DNA of 64,000 nt, taken from Sphingomonas sp. IC081. GTDB taxonomy: Bacteria > Pseudomonadota > Alphaproteobacteria > Sphingomonadales > Sphingomonadaceae. Positions 24,714 to 34,139 of the stretch are shown one piece after another. Below the pieces are notes generated by a model, which worked only from the letters and a program-made list of their open reading frames with translations, was not told where the DNA came from and did not search any database. The stretch is taken from contig NZ_CP029765.1 of assembly GCF_006874585.1 (NCBI RefSeq), positions 48,865 to 112,864 of the forward strand, given 5' to 3'. How positions within the stretch are numbered: position 1 is the stretch's first letter; each line of letters begins with the position of its first letter. Position numbers and translations under genes: made by a program.

Positions 24714-26075
24714 TCACGGCCGCGTTTCTGGCCGGATCGAAGTCATAAGGCGATCGGCCTCGTCGAGTTCCTCGAATCCCAGATCGCCGGTGGACGCTGC
24801 CAGCTTCAGCCGGGCCAGGATATAGTCGTAGACGGCCTGCGCGCGGTCGCGGTCGGTGGCGAAGCTCTGGCTCTGTGCGTTGAGCACGTCGTTCTGGGTG
24901 CGGATGCCGACGTCGCGCCCGGTCGCAGCGGCGCTCTGCTGCAGGTCGGCGGACCTGAGCGCGGTGTTGAGCGCGGCGACCCTGCGCGCGCCGGTCGAGG
25001 CAGCCTGCCACGCCTGCTGCGCCTGAAGGCGGGCATCGCGGCGCGCGGCGTCGAGATCGCGCAAGGCCTTGGTCGCGTTCGCCTGCGCCTCGCGTTCCTT
25101 CGACTGGATGCCACCGCCTGCATAGAGCGGGACGGTCAGGCGCACGCCTGCGGAAGCGGTCTGGATGCGGTCGGGCACGATGCCGTTGCCGCCGTCGCCG
25201 CCCATCCGGAATTGTCCCTGGTAGCCTGCGACACCCTCGATCACCGGCCGGCCCGACAGGCCGTAGCGGTCGATTTCCGCCCCGGCGGCGCGCGCGCTGT
25301 GCTCGGCGGCCCTGACGGCGGGCGCGCGGGTCTCGGCGCGTTCCTGGATGTCCTGCAGCGAACCGGTCGGCACCGGCGCGACGAAGTCGGCGGCGGGACG
25401 TTCGAGCCCCTCGGCGCCGAGGCCGGTCAGTTCGGAGAAGGCGGCGCGGGCATAGGCCAGTTCCGCTTCGGCGCCGATCCGCTGCGCTTCCGCCGCGTCG
25501 CGCTGGGCTTCCGCCTCGCGCACGTCGGTGATCCGCGCGCGTCCGGCGTCGAAGCGGGCCTGCGCGCCCTTGCGCTGCTGTTCCGCCGCCTCGACCTGCC
25601 GGGTGTAGGAGGTCAGCTTGTCCTCGCCCGAAAGCACCGAGAAGTAGGCGTCCGCCACGCGCAGGATGAGCGCCTGCTGCTCGCCTTCGAACTGGACGTC
25701 GGCGATCGCGGCCTTCTCGCGCAGCTGGGTTGACTGGGCACCCTTGGCGGCGTCGTAGATCGGCTGGACGGCCTGCACCGCCACCGAGGCGCGTCCCGAG
25801 CTGCGCTGGCCGGTGAACACCGGCGTGAGGTCTTCGGGCAGCTGGGCGTTGGTTTCGGTCATGTTGTACTGGTAGCCGGCCTGGACCTGCACGCTCGGTC
25901 GCTTGAGGGCGCGGGCCTGCACGGCGGCTTCCTGCCCTGCATCGCGCTCGGCCTCGGCGCTCTGGTGGTCGGGGTCGTGCAGGGCTGCGGCGCGCCAGGC
26001 GTCGACAAGGTCCGTCGCATGGGCGGGCGTCGAGGAAAGCATGGCGGCAGTGGCGAGGAACAGGACGCGGCTCAT
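24714..26075 (-). CDS. TolC-family outer-membrane efflux protein
   Basis: A 453-residue outer-membrane factor with signal peptide (MSRVLFLATAAMLSSTPAHA). Two long helical repeats carry TolC hallmarks: DAYFSVLSGEDKLTSYTRQVEAAEQQ, read in pieces, and the later LRSADLQQSAAATGRDVGIRT and DVLNAQSQSFATDRDRAQ. It would form the exit duct of the adjacent RND pump. Its ATG overlaps the pump's stop by four bases (ATGA), so the three genes form one coupled operon. Codon third positions are even more GC-rich than in the transfer genes. Confidence 0.92.
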   Translation of the reverse strand: MSRVLFLATAAMLSSTPAHATDLVDAWRAAALHDPDHQSAEAERDAGQEAAVQARALKRPSVQVQAGYQYNMTETNAQLPEDLTPVFTGQRSSGRASVAVQAVQPIYDAAKGAQSTQLREKAAIADVQFEGEQQALILRVADAYFSVLSGEDKLTSYTRQVEAAEQQRKGAQARFDAGRARITDVREAEAQRDAAEAQRIGAEAELAYARAAFSELTGLGAEGLERPAADFVAPVPTGSLQDIQERAETRAPAVRAAEHSARAAGAEIDRYGLSGRPVIEGVAGYQGQFRMGGDGGNGIVPDRIQTASAGVRLTVPLYAGGGIQSKEREAQANATKALRDLDAARRDARLQAQQAWQAASTGARRVAALNTALRSADLQQSAAATGRDVGIRTQNDVLNAQSQSFATDRDRAQAVYDYILARLKLAASTGDLGFEELDEADRLMTSIRPETRP

Positions 26076-29000
26076 GCCTTCGCGCCCTCGGGGGAGGTGT
26101 CGTGCATCGGGGTCTCCGGCGTGGTGTCTCGCTTGCCCGCGCGGTCGAACACGAGTTCGTAGAGCGCCGGGAGGAACACGAGGGTAAGGATCGTGGCGAC
26201 CATCAGCCCGCCCATGATCGCCCAGGCCATAGGCCCCCAGAACGTGGAGCGGGTCAGCGGGATCATCGCGAGGATGGCGGCGAGCGCGGTGAGCATGATC
26301 GGGCGCAGGCGATGGACCGCCGCCTCGCGCACGGCCTCGCGCATGGAGAGGCCGTGGCCCGACAGCGCGTCGATCTGCGCGATCAGGATCACCGAATTGC
26401 GCAGCACCATGCCGAACAGCGCCAGCGAGCCCAGCATCGCCACGAAGCCGAACGGTATGCGGAACAGCGCCATGATCAGCGCCACGCCGATCAGCGCGAG
26501 CGGTCCGGTCGCCAGCACCACGAGCATCCGCTTGACGTTCTGGAGTTGCAGCATCAGCAGGACCACGATCACCATCATCGCGGCCGGCACTGCGGCCATG
26601 GTGGCGCGCTGGTTGATGCTGCTCTGCTCCTGCGAGCCGCCGTTCACCAGCGACGCGCCAGCGGGAAGGTCCCGGCGCAGCGCCTCGACCTGGGGTTCGA
26701 GGCGCTTGGTGAGGTCGGTGGCCTGCTCGCCCTCGACGTCGGCGGCGATGGTGATCGTCGCCTGCCGGTTGCGCCGGTAAAGCAGCGCGGGCTCGCTGCT
26801 CGCGGTGACCCGGCCCAGCTGCGACAGGGCGACCGGGCCGCTCTGCGTGGCGATCGGCAGGTTGGCGATGCGGCCGAGGTCGGTGCGCTCGGCCGTGTCG
26901 AGGCGCATGACGACATCGAGGGCCAGATCGCGGTCGCGGTAGGTGGTGACGCCGGCCCCGGCGATCGCGGCCTGCAGGGTCTTCTGCACCGCCTCGGTGG
27001 AGAGGCCGAGGGCACGCACCTTGTCCTGGTCGAGATCGACGCGGACCGCCTTGAGCGGTTCGCCGAGGTCGCTGTTCACGTCGCGCGAATGGCTGTCCGC
27101 GCGGACGATCGCTTCCAGCTTCTGCGCAAAGGGCGCCAGTGCATCGAGGTCCGGCCCGGCGAGGCGGTATTGCACGGGCTGGCCCACCGAAGGCCCGTTC
27201 TCCAGCCTGCTGACGCGCCCGCGCGCCTCGGGGAACTGCGCGGCGAACAGGTCCTGCACGTGCGCGATCACCTCCTCGCGGGCTTCCTCGTCCTTCGTCT
27301 GGAGGACCAGTTCGGCGAGCGTGATGTCGGGCGTCTGGACGTTCAGCGGCAGGTAGAAGCGCGGCGATCCGCCGCCGATGTAACTCGTGACCGAAGTGAC
27401 GCGCTCATCCTTGGCCAGCAGCTTTTCCATGCGCGCGGCGACGGCCTGCGTCTGGGCGAAGCTGGCGTTCTGGGAAAGCTGCAGGTCGACCACCAGCTCG
27501 GGCCGGTCGGACGCCGGGAAGAACTGGCGGGGCACACCGAACTGGAACAGGAACACGGAGCCCACGAACAGTGCGGCGGCCGCGGCGACGACGGTCTTGC
27601 GGCGATCGAGGCAGCGGTCGAGCGCGCGGCGGAACCAGCTGTAGAAGCGGCCTTCGTACTGCTCCTCGGGCTCGCCCGCGTCGTCTCGCGCATCGGCACG
27701 CTGGGGCAGCAGGTGATAGGCGAGGAACGGCGTGAAGATCACCGCGACGAACCACGACAGCACCAGCGACAGCGCGATGACCTGGAACAGCGAGATCACG
27801 TATTCGCTCGCCGTCGCCTTCGACATCGCGATCGGCAGGAAGCCCGCGACGGTAATCAGCGTGCCGACCAGCATCGGGATCGCGGTGGTGGTGTAGGCGC
27901 TGATCGCGGCGCGGGTGCGGGTCCAGCCCGCCTCCAGATGGGTGCTGACCGCCTCGACCACGATGATCGCATCGTCCACCAGCAGACCCAGTGCGATGAT
28001 GAGCGCGCCCAGCGAAATGCGTTGCAGGTCGATGCCCATCCAGCTCATCCCGGCGAAGGTCATCGCCAGCACCAGCGGGATGCACAGCGCGACGACGATG
28101 CCGGGCCGCCAGCCGAGCGACAGGAAGTTGACGACAAGCACGATGACCACCGCCTCGAGCAGCGAGCGGGTGAATTCGCCGACGGATTCGTCCACGACCT
28201 TCGTCTGGTCCGACACCGTGTGGATTTCGACGCCGACCGGCAGTTCGTCCTGGTACGAGGCCACGGTCTGCTTCAGGTTCTTGCCCAGCCGCGCGACATT
28301 GCCGTCGTCGCGCAGGCTGATGCCCACGCCCACCGCATCCTCGCCGCCGAACCGCATCCTGAAGGTGGCGGGGTCCTTGGTCGTGCGCTCGACTTTGGCG
28401 ATCGCATCGAGGCGCACGCTCTTGCCGTTGGCGAAGATCGGCGTCGCCGCGATCGCCTCCAGCGAGCCGTAGGCGCCCGCCACCTGCAGGCGCACGCGCT
28501 CGGCGCCCGCCTCGACCGTGCCCGAGGCCGAGACGGCGTTGGTGCCGTCGAGCGCGTCGGCGATGGCCTGCGACGAGATGCCCAGCATCGCCAGTCGCGC
28601 GCTGTCGTAGGTGACGTAGACCGCCTCGTCCTGCTCGCCGATCATGTCGGTCTTGGCGACGTCGGGCAGGGCCTGGATGCGGTCGCGCAGCGTTTCGGCG
28701 TAGCGCTTGAGCGTGGGATAGGAGAAGCCGGGGCCGGTGATCGCGTAGATGTTGCCGTAAGTCGTCCCGAACTCGTCGTTGAACGCGGGGCCGACGACAT
28801 CGTCGGGCAGGTCCGCGCGGTGGTCCGTCACGGTCTTGCGCACGGTGTACCAGATATCCGGCACCGCGCTGCCCTTGACGGTGGAGATCAGCGTGACGTT
28901 GAGCGTCGCCTGTCCGGGACGGGCCTTGCTCTTGACGTAGTCGATGTCGGGGATGTTCTCGGTCAGCACCGTCTCGATCGGCTTGATGACTTGTTCGGCC

Positions 29001-29185
29001 ATCTGGTCGGCGGTCGCGCCCGGCCAGCCGACGGTGATCATCATGGTCTTGACGGTGAACTCCGGGTCTTCCTTGCGCCCGAGCGAAAGGTACGAGAGCA
29101 GCCCCGCCACCGAGGCGACGGCGAGCAGGAAACCGACGAGTTGCTGGTGGCCGAGCGCCCAGCGCGAGAGGTTGAAGCCGGTCAC
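26072..29185 (-). CDS. RND-family efflux pump, inner-membrane transporter
   Basis: A 1037-residue proton-driven pump of the AcrB superfamily. A GTG at 29185 is used because it overlaps the upstream gene's stop (GTGA) and gives the family's normal N-terminus (TGFNLSRWALGHQQLVGFLL). The Asp pair in GLLVDDAIIVVEAVSTHLE marks the proton relay in TM4. The two large periplasmic loops and 12 membrane helices follow the family plan. KPIETVLTENIPDIDYVKS suggests the group seen in drug/solvent rather than metal pumps; substrate is unknown. Confidence 0.93.
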   Translation of the reverse strand: MTGFNLSRWALGHQQLVGFLLAVASVAGLLSYLSLGRKEDPEFTVKTMMITVGWPGATADQMAEQVIKPIETVLTENIPDIDYVKSKARPGQATLNVTLISTVKGSAVPDIWYTVRKTVTDHRADLPDDVVGPAFNDEFGTTYGNIYAITGPGFSYPTLKRYAETLRDRIQALPDVAKTDMIGEQDEAVYVTYDSARLAMLGISSQAIADALDGTNAVSASGTVEAGAERVRLQVAGAYGSLEAIAATPIFANGKSVRLDAIAKVERTTKDPATFRMRFGGEDAVGVGISLRDDGNVARLGKNLKQTVASYQDELPVGVEIHTVSDQTKVVDESVGEFTRSLLEAVVIVLVVNFLSLGWRPGIVVALCIPLVLAMTFAGMSWMGIDLQRISLGALIIALGLLVDDAIIVVEAVSTHLEAGWTRTRAAISAYTTTAIPMLVGTLITVAGFLPIAMSKATASEYVISLFQVIALSLVLSWFVAVIFTPFLAYHLLPQRADARDDAGEPEEQYEGRFYSWFRRALDRCLDRRKTVVAAAAALFVGSVFLFQFGVPRQFFPASDRPELVVDLQLSQNASFAQTQAVAARMEKLLAKDERVTSVTSYIGGGSPRFYLPLNVQTPDITLAELVLQTKDEEAREEVIAHVQDLFAAQFPEARGRVSRLENGPSVGQPVQYRLAGPDLDALAPFAQKLEAIVRADSHSRDVNSDLGEPLKAVRVDLDQDKVRALGLSTEAVQKTLQAAIAGAGVTTYRDRDLALDVVMRLDTAERTDLGRIANLPIATQSGPVALSQLGRVTASSEPALLYRRNRQATITIAADVEGEQATDLTKRLEPQVEALRRDLPAGASLVNGGSQEQSSINQRATMAAVPAAMMVIVVLLMLQLQNVKRMLVVLATGPLALIGVALIMALFRIPFGFVAMLGSLALFGMVLRNSVILIAQIDALSGHGLSMREAVREAAVHRLRPIMLTALAAILAMIPLTRSTFWGPMAWAIMGGLMVATILTLVFLPALYELVFDRAGKRDTTPETPMHDTSPEGAKA

Positions 29186-30273
29186 GAGGCAGGCACCTCG
29201 GCTATGCGGACCTTCTCGCCGGCACGCAGCAGGTGGATGCCGGCGGTGACGATCGTCTCGCCCGGGCGCAGGCCGGAGAGGACCGTCAGCTTGTCGCCGC
29301 TCGCCTGTCCCACCTTCACTGTGCGGGGTTGGACCGTCATCGTGCGCCGGTCGACGACCCAGGCCTGCGCCTTGTCGTAGCCTTGGGCGTCGTGGCCTTG
29401 GGCGATCGCGGTGAGGGGCACGAGGATGCCGCTTGCCACACGCTCGTCCTCGATGCGCAGTTCGGCGGTTTCGCCCATCCGCAGCGTCTCGCCGGGGGCG
29501 ATGATGGAGAAGCGCGCGGCGAAAGTGCGGGTCGCGGGATCGGCGGCGCCCGCGATGCTGCGCAGCTTCACCGCGTACTTGCGCGAGGGATCGCTCCACA
29601 GGGTGACGCTGAGCCGCTTCGCGCGCTGGACCGGGCCGAGCCCGCCCTCGGAAAGCGAGACGGCGACTTCGGGACGCGAGGGATCGGCGAACGTCAGCAC
29701 CGCCTGTCCGGCACCCACGACCTGTCCCACCTCGCCCTCCACTTGCGTGATCACGCCGCCACGCGGCGCGGTCAGGACGGTGCGGCCGACTTGCGCGGCG
29801 GCGGTGCCGCGCTGGGCACCGGCGGCGCGTAGCTGCGCCTGTGCCTGATCGGTGGCGGCCTTCTGCTGGTCGAACTCGGCCTGCGAGATGAAGCCCTGGG
29901 CGAGCAGGTCGCGCGAGCGGGCGAGATCGGCGCGTTGCGTCGCCGCCGCCGACTGGGCCGCGCCGGTCTGCGCGGCCGCGCTGTCGAGCGCGCGGGCATA
30001 GTCGCTGCCATCGAGGCGGAACAGCACCTGTCCGGCGCGCACGCTGTCACCGGCGCTGACCGCGCGCTCGACGATCCGTCCGGCCACCTGGAAGCCCAGC
30101 TGGCTCTCGAAGGCGGAACGGATCTCACCGGCATACGTGATCGCGCTTTGGCCGGAGTTTGCGGTGAGCTGCTGGACGGAGACCGCCCGCCGTTCGTCCT
30201 TGGCCGGGGGAGCCTCGTGACATGCGGAGAGCAGAAGCGCCGCCAGCGGCACAACCAGGGCAAGACGCGCCAT
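29182..30273 (-). CDS. RND periplasmic adaptor (membrane fusion) lipoprotein
   Basis: A 363-residue HlyD/AcrA-type adaptor joining pump and outer-membrane channel. The start at 30273 follows AGGGA and yields a lipoprotein signal (LAALLLSAC). Lipoyl half-motifs (GFQVAGRIVERAVSAGDSV and APRGGVITQVEGEVGQVV) flank an alpha-hairpin with Gln/Ala-rich heptads. The C-terminal beta barrel and membrane-proximal domain end with LRPGETIVTAGIHLLRAGEK. First gene of the coupled operon; a putative promoter would lie in 30274-30394. Confidence 0.92.
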   Translation of the reverse strand: MARLALVVPLAALLLSACHEAPPAKDERRAVSVQQLTANSGQSAITYAGEIRSAFESQLGFQVAGRIVERAVSAGDSVRAGQVLFRLDGSDYARALDSAAAQTGAAQSAAATQRADLARSRDLLAQGFISQAEFDQQKAATDQAQAQLRAAGAQRGTAAAQVGRTVLTAPRGGVITQVEGEVGQVVGAGQAVLTFADPSRPEVAVSLSEGGLGPVQRAKRLSVTLWSDPSRKYAVKLRSIAGAADPATRTFAARFSIIAPGETLRMGETAELRIEDERVASGILVPLTAIAQGHDAQGYDKAQAWVVDRRTMTVQPRTVKVGQASGDKLTVLSGLRPGETIVTAGIHLLRAGEKVRIAEVPAS

Positions 30274-30394
30274 TGTGATCCCTTGCTTGAAACCCTGTAA
30301 AGACAGGGAAATTGCCATGTGAGGCGGGGCAAATGGCGAGGGCGGGCAACAAGGCGATGAGTGCCTTGTAACAGCTTGTAACGCCCCGGAGCCG

Positions 30395-31168
30395 CTACCT
30401 CCCGGCGTGCTCGAACGGCGGCGGCACCTCGCCGGGGGCGAGCAGGCGGAATGCGAAAGGATAGTCGCGGCCGTTCCAGCGCACCGTGACGCGCACGTCT
30501 TGCCCTGCTGCGGAGCGCGGCAGGGCGGCGGTCACGATCCGGCCGCCGAAGCTGGCCTCGGGGTCGACCGTGGTGGTCTGCAGGATCTGTCCGTCGATCT
30601 GCTGCATCGTGTAGTCGAGCCGCTGCTGGATCGAGCCCATGGCCATTGCGCCGCCGGAGATCGCCATCGCCGCGCCCGCCTGCCCGGCGCTGTTGTCCTC
30701 CCACACGATGGTGCGCGAGACCACGCCGCGCGGGGTCGCGACATGGCCGTGATAGGCGTAGCGCTCGCCGCTCGACGAGGCAGAGACCGCAGCCAGCGTG
30801 CCTGCGACGAGCACGGTGCCGATCCGGGCGCGGCGAGCCTTGCTTTCGGCAGCCTCGGCCAGCGCATCGCGGCTCTGCACGGCGATCGGCTGGTATCCGA
30901 GCGAGACGCTGACGTTCTCGACGCCGATATTGGCGGGAGCGTTGCCCCGGTTGTAGACCGCGATGTCGAAGACGAGGGCGCCGTTCTCGATGGGGCGCGG
31001 GGTTATCTGGACCGCGCCGTCGGGGGTCTGCAGGTCTACGGTCGGCACGCCGCGCGTGAAGCGGGCGGTCTCGTGGCCTACGCTTACCGGATAGAGGCTC
31101 GGCGGCGAGGCCGCGAGGGCGGGGTTTGCGGCCAGCGTCAGGATGGCCGCGGAAACGACATGCTTCAT
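30395..31168 (-). CDS. Exported hypothetical protein (257 aa)
   Basis: The start at 31168 gives a clear signal peptide (MKHVVSAAILTLAANPALAA). The mature protein begins with beta-like segments (YPVSVGHETARFTRG, VFDIAVYNRGNAPANIGVEN). It then has a middle Ala/Gly-rich hydrophobic stretch and a C-terminal VTVRWNGRDYPFAFRLL. It may be a periplasmic or outer-membrane-associated protein. It sits between the pump operon and the two-component genes and could be under the same control. Family not recognised. Confidence 0.7.
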   Translation of the reverse strand: MKHVVSAAILTLAANPALAASPPSLYPVSVGHETARFTRGVPTVDLQTPDGAVQITPRPIENGALVFDIAVYNRGNAPANIGVENVSVSLGYQPIAVQSRDALAEAAESKARRARIGTVLVAGTLAAVSASSSGERYAYHGHVATPRGVVSRTIVWEDNSAGQAGAAMAISGGAMAMGSIQQRLDYTMQQIDGQILQTTTVDPEASFGGRIVTAALPRSAAGQDVRVTVRWNGRDYPFAFRLLAPGEVPPPFEHAGR

Positions 31169-31292
31169 GAGGTGACACCATTGTGAAGAGGGGGGTGTGC
31201 GGCGCGACATGCCCTGGGGGAAGGCTGCCGCGCCGCACCGGCGCGCCCGAGGCGGGGGCGGGGGGTGGAAGGCGCGCCGAAACCGAACAGGT

Positions 31293-31844
31293 CTACCAGA
31301 CTCGCGGAACGGTTCGCACGATCACGCCGGTGGTGCGCGATGCCAGCACGATGCTGCCGTTAGCGTAGATCCAGGCGTGTCCTGCGGGCGCCACGGCCAG
31401 TCCGTAATAGGCCGGGTTGACGACGTAATAGCGCCGCAGTTCCACCGGCAGGACGGCTCCCACGACCCAGACGCGGCCATAATAGGCGCTGGCGACGGGG
31501 TAATAGCCATAGCCGGGCGCGAAATAGTATCCGCGCCGGACACCGACATAGCCGACGAAATCGGGATGCCCGTGCCACCAGCCGGGATTGCCCGGATACC
31601 AGCGCACCGGTGGAGCGGGCCGCACCACGGTCACCGGCGGGCGGACGTATACCGGCGGCGGATGGCCATGCCCGGGCGGCGGCGGATGACCGTGCCCCGG
31701 CGGCGGGGTGTGGCCGTGCGGCGGCGGGCGATGGTCATCGGCGGTGGCGGGCGAGAGGGCCAGCATCGACACTGTCAGGACGGCGAGGCTGCCTGCCCGC
31801 AACGCCGCGTGCTTCATGGCAATGGACCAGGACGATCTTGGCAT
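31293..31844 (-). CDS. His/Pro-rich RcnB-like periplasmic protein (183 aa)
   Basis: GGAG eight bases upstream favours the ATG at 31844; a second ATG at 31817 would also give a signal peptide. After the signal, residues about 38-70 contain PPPGHGHP-type repeats, a probable metal-binding stretch. The rest is Tyr-rich, ending with YYGLAVAPAGHAWIYANG and IVLASRTTGVI, resembling the RcnB family of periplasmic proteins. RcnB affects nickel/cobalt homeostasis in E. coli, so envelope metal sensing is possible here. Near a sensor kinase gene. Confidence 0.65.
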   Translation of the reverse strand: MPRSSWSIAMKHAALRAGSLAVLTVSMLALSPATADDHRPPPHGHTPPPGHGHPPPPGHGHPPPVYVRPPVTVVRPAPPVRWYPGNPGWWHGHPDFVGYVGVRRGYYFAPGYGYYPVASAYYGRVWVVGAVLPVELRRYYVVNPAYYGLAVAPAGHAWIYANGSIVLASRTTGVIVRTVPRVW

Positions 31845-31948
31845 CGGGACTTCTCCGGTTGGCTACCTGGAGAAGATTGCCGTCGCTGCGCAACAAGGTG
31901 ATCTGCGGATGGTAACACCGTGTAACGCCCGCCGTCTCCGGGCGCCGG

Positions 31949-33295
31949 TCAGGCGGCGGGCAAGTCCACCGAGGCGCTGAAGCCGCCCCCGTCGCGATTG
32001 CCGAGCGTCAGCGTCCCGCCATTCTGCTGGGCGAGCGCATCGACGATCGCAAGCCCGAGCCCGGCCCCGCCGGTGTGGCGCGCGCGCGAATGGTCGAGCC
32101 GGTGGAACGGGCGGGTCAGGTCCTTGAGGTCCGCTTCGGGCACGCCCGGTCCATCGTCGTCCACGCGGATCTCGATGCGGCCCTGGCGTTCGCGGACGGA
32201 CAGGCGGGCCTGCCCGCCATACCGCACCGCATTGTCGACGAGGTTCGCGAGGATGCGCTGCATCGCCAGCGGGTCGATGCGCACGGCAAGACCGGTCGGC
32301 GGCGGCGACGTGGCGGTGACGTCCTCGCCCTGGAGCGCGCGTGCTTCCAGAACCGAGCCGATCATGGCGGCGATGTCGGTCGTCTCGTGGACCGGGCGCG
32401 GCGGGGTCGCGGAAACGCGTGCGAACGTCAGGGTATCGTCGAGCAGGGCGCTCATCTCGCCGAGGTCGGCCATCGCCAGCGCGCGCTGGCGCGGGTCGCC
32501 GATGTAGTCGGCGCGAAGCTCCAACCGGGTGAGATAGGTGCGATAATCATGCGCGACCGCCGCGAGGAAGCCGGTCCGTTCTTCCACCAAGTCGCGCAGG
32601 CGGCGGCGCATGTCGTTAAAGGCGATCGAGAGTTGCTGGATTTCGTGCGCGCCGGTCACCGGAAGGTCCGGGGCGGACAGGCTGGCCTCGTCGTTCTGGA
32701 GCGCGCGGGCCAGGCGGGAGAGCGGGCGCGTGGTCAGCCCCGCGATCAGGACGACGACAAGCACGCTCGCCGCCGAGACGCCGATCAGGATGGCGTTAAG
32801 GCTCATCACGAAGCCGGCGATCGCTGGCGGCGTGGTGCGCTCGATGATAAGGACGGTGCCGTCGTTCAAGCGCACACGCAAGCGGATCGGGCTCGCGGAG
32901 TACTGGCGGCCCCGGCCCAGGTCGGTCAGCCGCGCATCGGGCGGAAAGTCGACGTGGAACGGGCGCCCCTGCAGGGCCGCGCGATAGGCGGCATTGGCTT
33001 CCCGCAGATCGGGGTGGGTGTTGTCCCCGCGCGGCAGGCCGTCACCCAGCATGACCAGCGTGGTGTTCACGCTCAGCCCGCGCAGCACCGCTTCGCGCGC
33101 GGCAGGCGGGGTCGCTTCGACGGCGAGAGCGATGGCCCGGGCGTCTTCGGCCGGCACCAGACGGAACAGCTCGGCGTCCGGCTGGTTCTGCTTGCTGGAA
33201 ATGATCGTGATCGTCAGGCCGACTACGATCAGGTGGACGAGGACGATCAGGCCCACCCGTACCCGCAGGCCGTCGACCGGACGCAGCCAGCGCAT
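31949..33295 (-). CDS. Sensor histidine kinase with HAMP domain
   Basis: A 448-residue kinase. Membrane helices at about residues 12-33 and 160-185 enclose a periplasmic sensor of roughly 125 residues; HAMP follows. The phosphoacceptor is H249 in VAHDYRTYLTRLELR, where HDLRTPLTRL is usual; Tyr replaces both the Leu and the Pro. ATPase motifs are LANLVDNAVRYGG, DDGPGVPE and GGAGLGLAIV. It is two bases downstream of the response-regulator gene, so they are one operon, and it probably senses the stress countered by the nearby pump. Confidence 0.92.
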   Translation of the reverse strand: MRWLRPVDGLRVRVGLIVLVHLIVVGLTITIISSKQNQPDAELFRLVPAEDARAIALAVEATPPAAREAVLRGLSVNTTLVMLGDGLPRGDNTHPDLREANAAYRAALQGRPFHVDFPPDARLTDLGRGRQYSASPIRLRVRLNDGTVLIIERTTPPAIAGFVMSLNAILIGVSAASVLVVVLIAGLTTRPLSRLARALQNDEASLSAPDLPVTGAHEIQQLSIAFNDMRRRLRDLVEERTGFLAAVAHDYRTYLTRLELRADYIGDPRQRALAMADLGEMSALLDDTLTFARVSATPPRPVHETTDIAAMIGSVLEARALQGEDVTATSPPPTGLAVRIDPLAMQRILANLVDNAVRYGGQARLSVRERQGRIEIRVDDDGPGVPEADLKDLTRPFHRLDHSRARHTGGAGLGLAIVDALAQQNGGTLTLGNRDGGGFSASVDLPAA

Positions 33296-33297
33296 CG

Positions 33298-34020
33298 TCA
33301 GATCTTCAGCACGCTGGGCGCGAACAGATAGCCGTCGCCACGCACGGTGCGGATCATCACGGGTTCGCGCGGATCGTCACCCAACTTGCGGCGCAACCGG
33401 CTGAGCTGCACGTCGATCGCCCGGTCGTAGGGTGTCGCCATGCGACCGCGCGTCATGTCGAGCAGCAGGTCGCGGCTCAGCACGCGGCGGGGATGCATCA
33501 CGAGCGCATGGAGCAGGTCGAACTCGCCTGTGCTGAGCGTGACGGGGCGACCGTCCGGGTCGATCAGGTCGCGCGAATCCACGGCGAGAGTCCAGCCGGC
33601 GAAGCGATAGAGCTCCGCCCCGGGGCTCTCGACCGCCTGCCCGGGCGCCTTGGTCCGGCGCAGGATCGCGCGCAAGCGCGCCAGCAGTTCGCGCGAGTTG
33701 AAAGGCTTGGGCAGGTAATCGTCGGCACCGCATTCGAGGCCGATGATGCGGTCGATGTCGTCGCCCTTGGCAGTGACCATCAGGATCGGCAACTGCGGAA
33801 CCTTGACGCGCAGCGTCTGGCAGATCGAAAGCCCGCTTTCGCCCGGCAGCATCAGGTCGAGGATCAGGCAGTCGAGCGAGGGCACGTCCGCCTGGCGGAA
33901 GAAGGCGGCGGCATCGCCATAGCCTTCCACCACGAAGCCGTTGGCCCTGAGGACTTCGGCGACCAGGTCGCGAATGGCGACGTCGTCCTCGATGATGGCG
34001 ATCGTTCCTTCGGATTCCAT
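33298..34020 (-). CDS. OmpR-family response regulator
   Basis: A 240-residue regulator. The receiver domain has the acidic cluster E11-D12-D13, phosphoacceptor D55 (LILDLMLPGE), and the Lys in LPKPFN. The winged-helix DNA-binding domain has STGEFDLLHALVMHP and VDVQLSRLRRKLGD-like ending (IDVQLSRLRRKLGDD). It is co-transcribed with the histidine kinase just downstream. It likely regulates the efflux operon and the neighbouring periplasmic proteins. Confidence 0.93.
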   Translation of the reverse strand: MESEGTIAIIEDDVAIRDLVAEVLRANGFVVEGYGDAAAFFRQADVPSLDCLILDLMLPGESGLSICQTLRVKVPQLPILMVTAKGDDIDRIIGLECGADDYLPKPFNSRELLARLRAILRRTKAPGQAVESPGAELYRFAGWTLAVDSRDLIDPDGRPVTLSTGEFDLLHALVMHPRRVLSRDLLLDMTRGRMATPYDRAIDVQLSRLRRKLGDDPREPVMIRTVRGDGYLFAPSVLKI

Positions 34021-34074
34021 GGGGTCCTGACCTTGTGGAGTTCAGCCGAGCCGGCGTCGTAAGTCCTTCATGCT

Positions 34075-34111
34075 AGAGCATGATCCGGTCGGTTCAACCG
34101 GATCATGCTCT
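34075..34111. terminator. Perfect 15-bp palindrome, terminator or REP-like element
   Basis: AGAGCATGATCCGGT (34075-34089) and ACCGGATCATGCTCT (34097-34111) are perfect inverted copies around a 7-base loop. It lies after the EF-hand gene and before the response regulator. Very similar AGCATGATCCG palindromes occur as intergenic repeats in alphaproteobacteria, so this may be a chromosomal-type repeat that arrived with the efflux island. Confidence 0.65.
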
Positions 34112-34139
34112 GCATCTCGGTGGCGGGTGGCACGTGGGC

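Noticed and set aside
26102..29380. Very long plus-strand open frame (over 1000 codons) opposite the RND pump gene
   Set aside because: Antisense shadow of a high-GC gene: His/Arg/Asp/Gly-rich translation, no family motifs, and the minus-strand pump is unmistakable.
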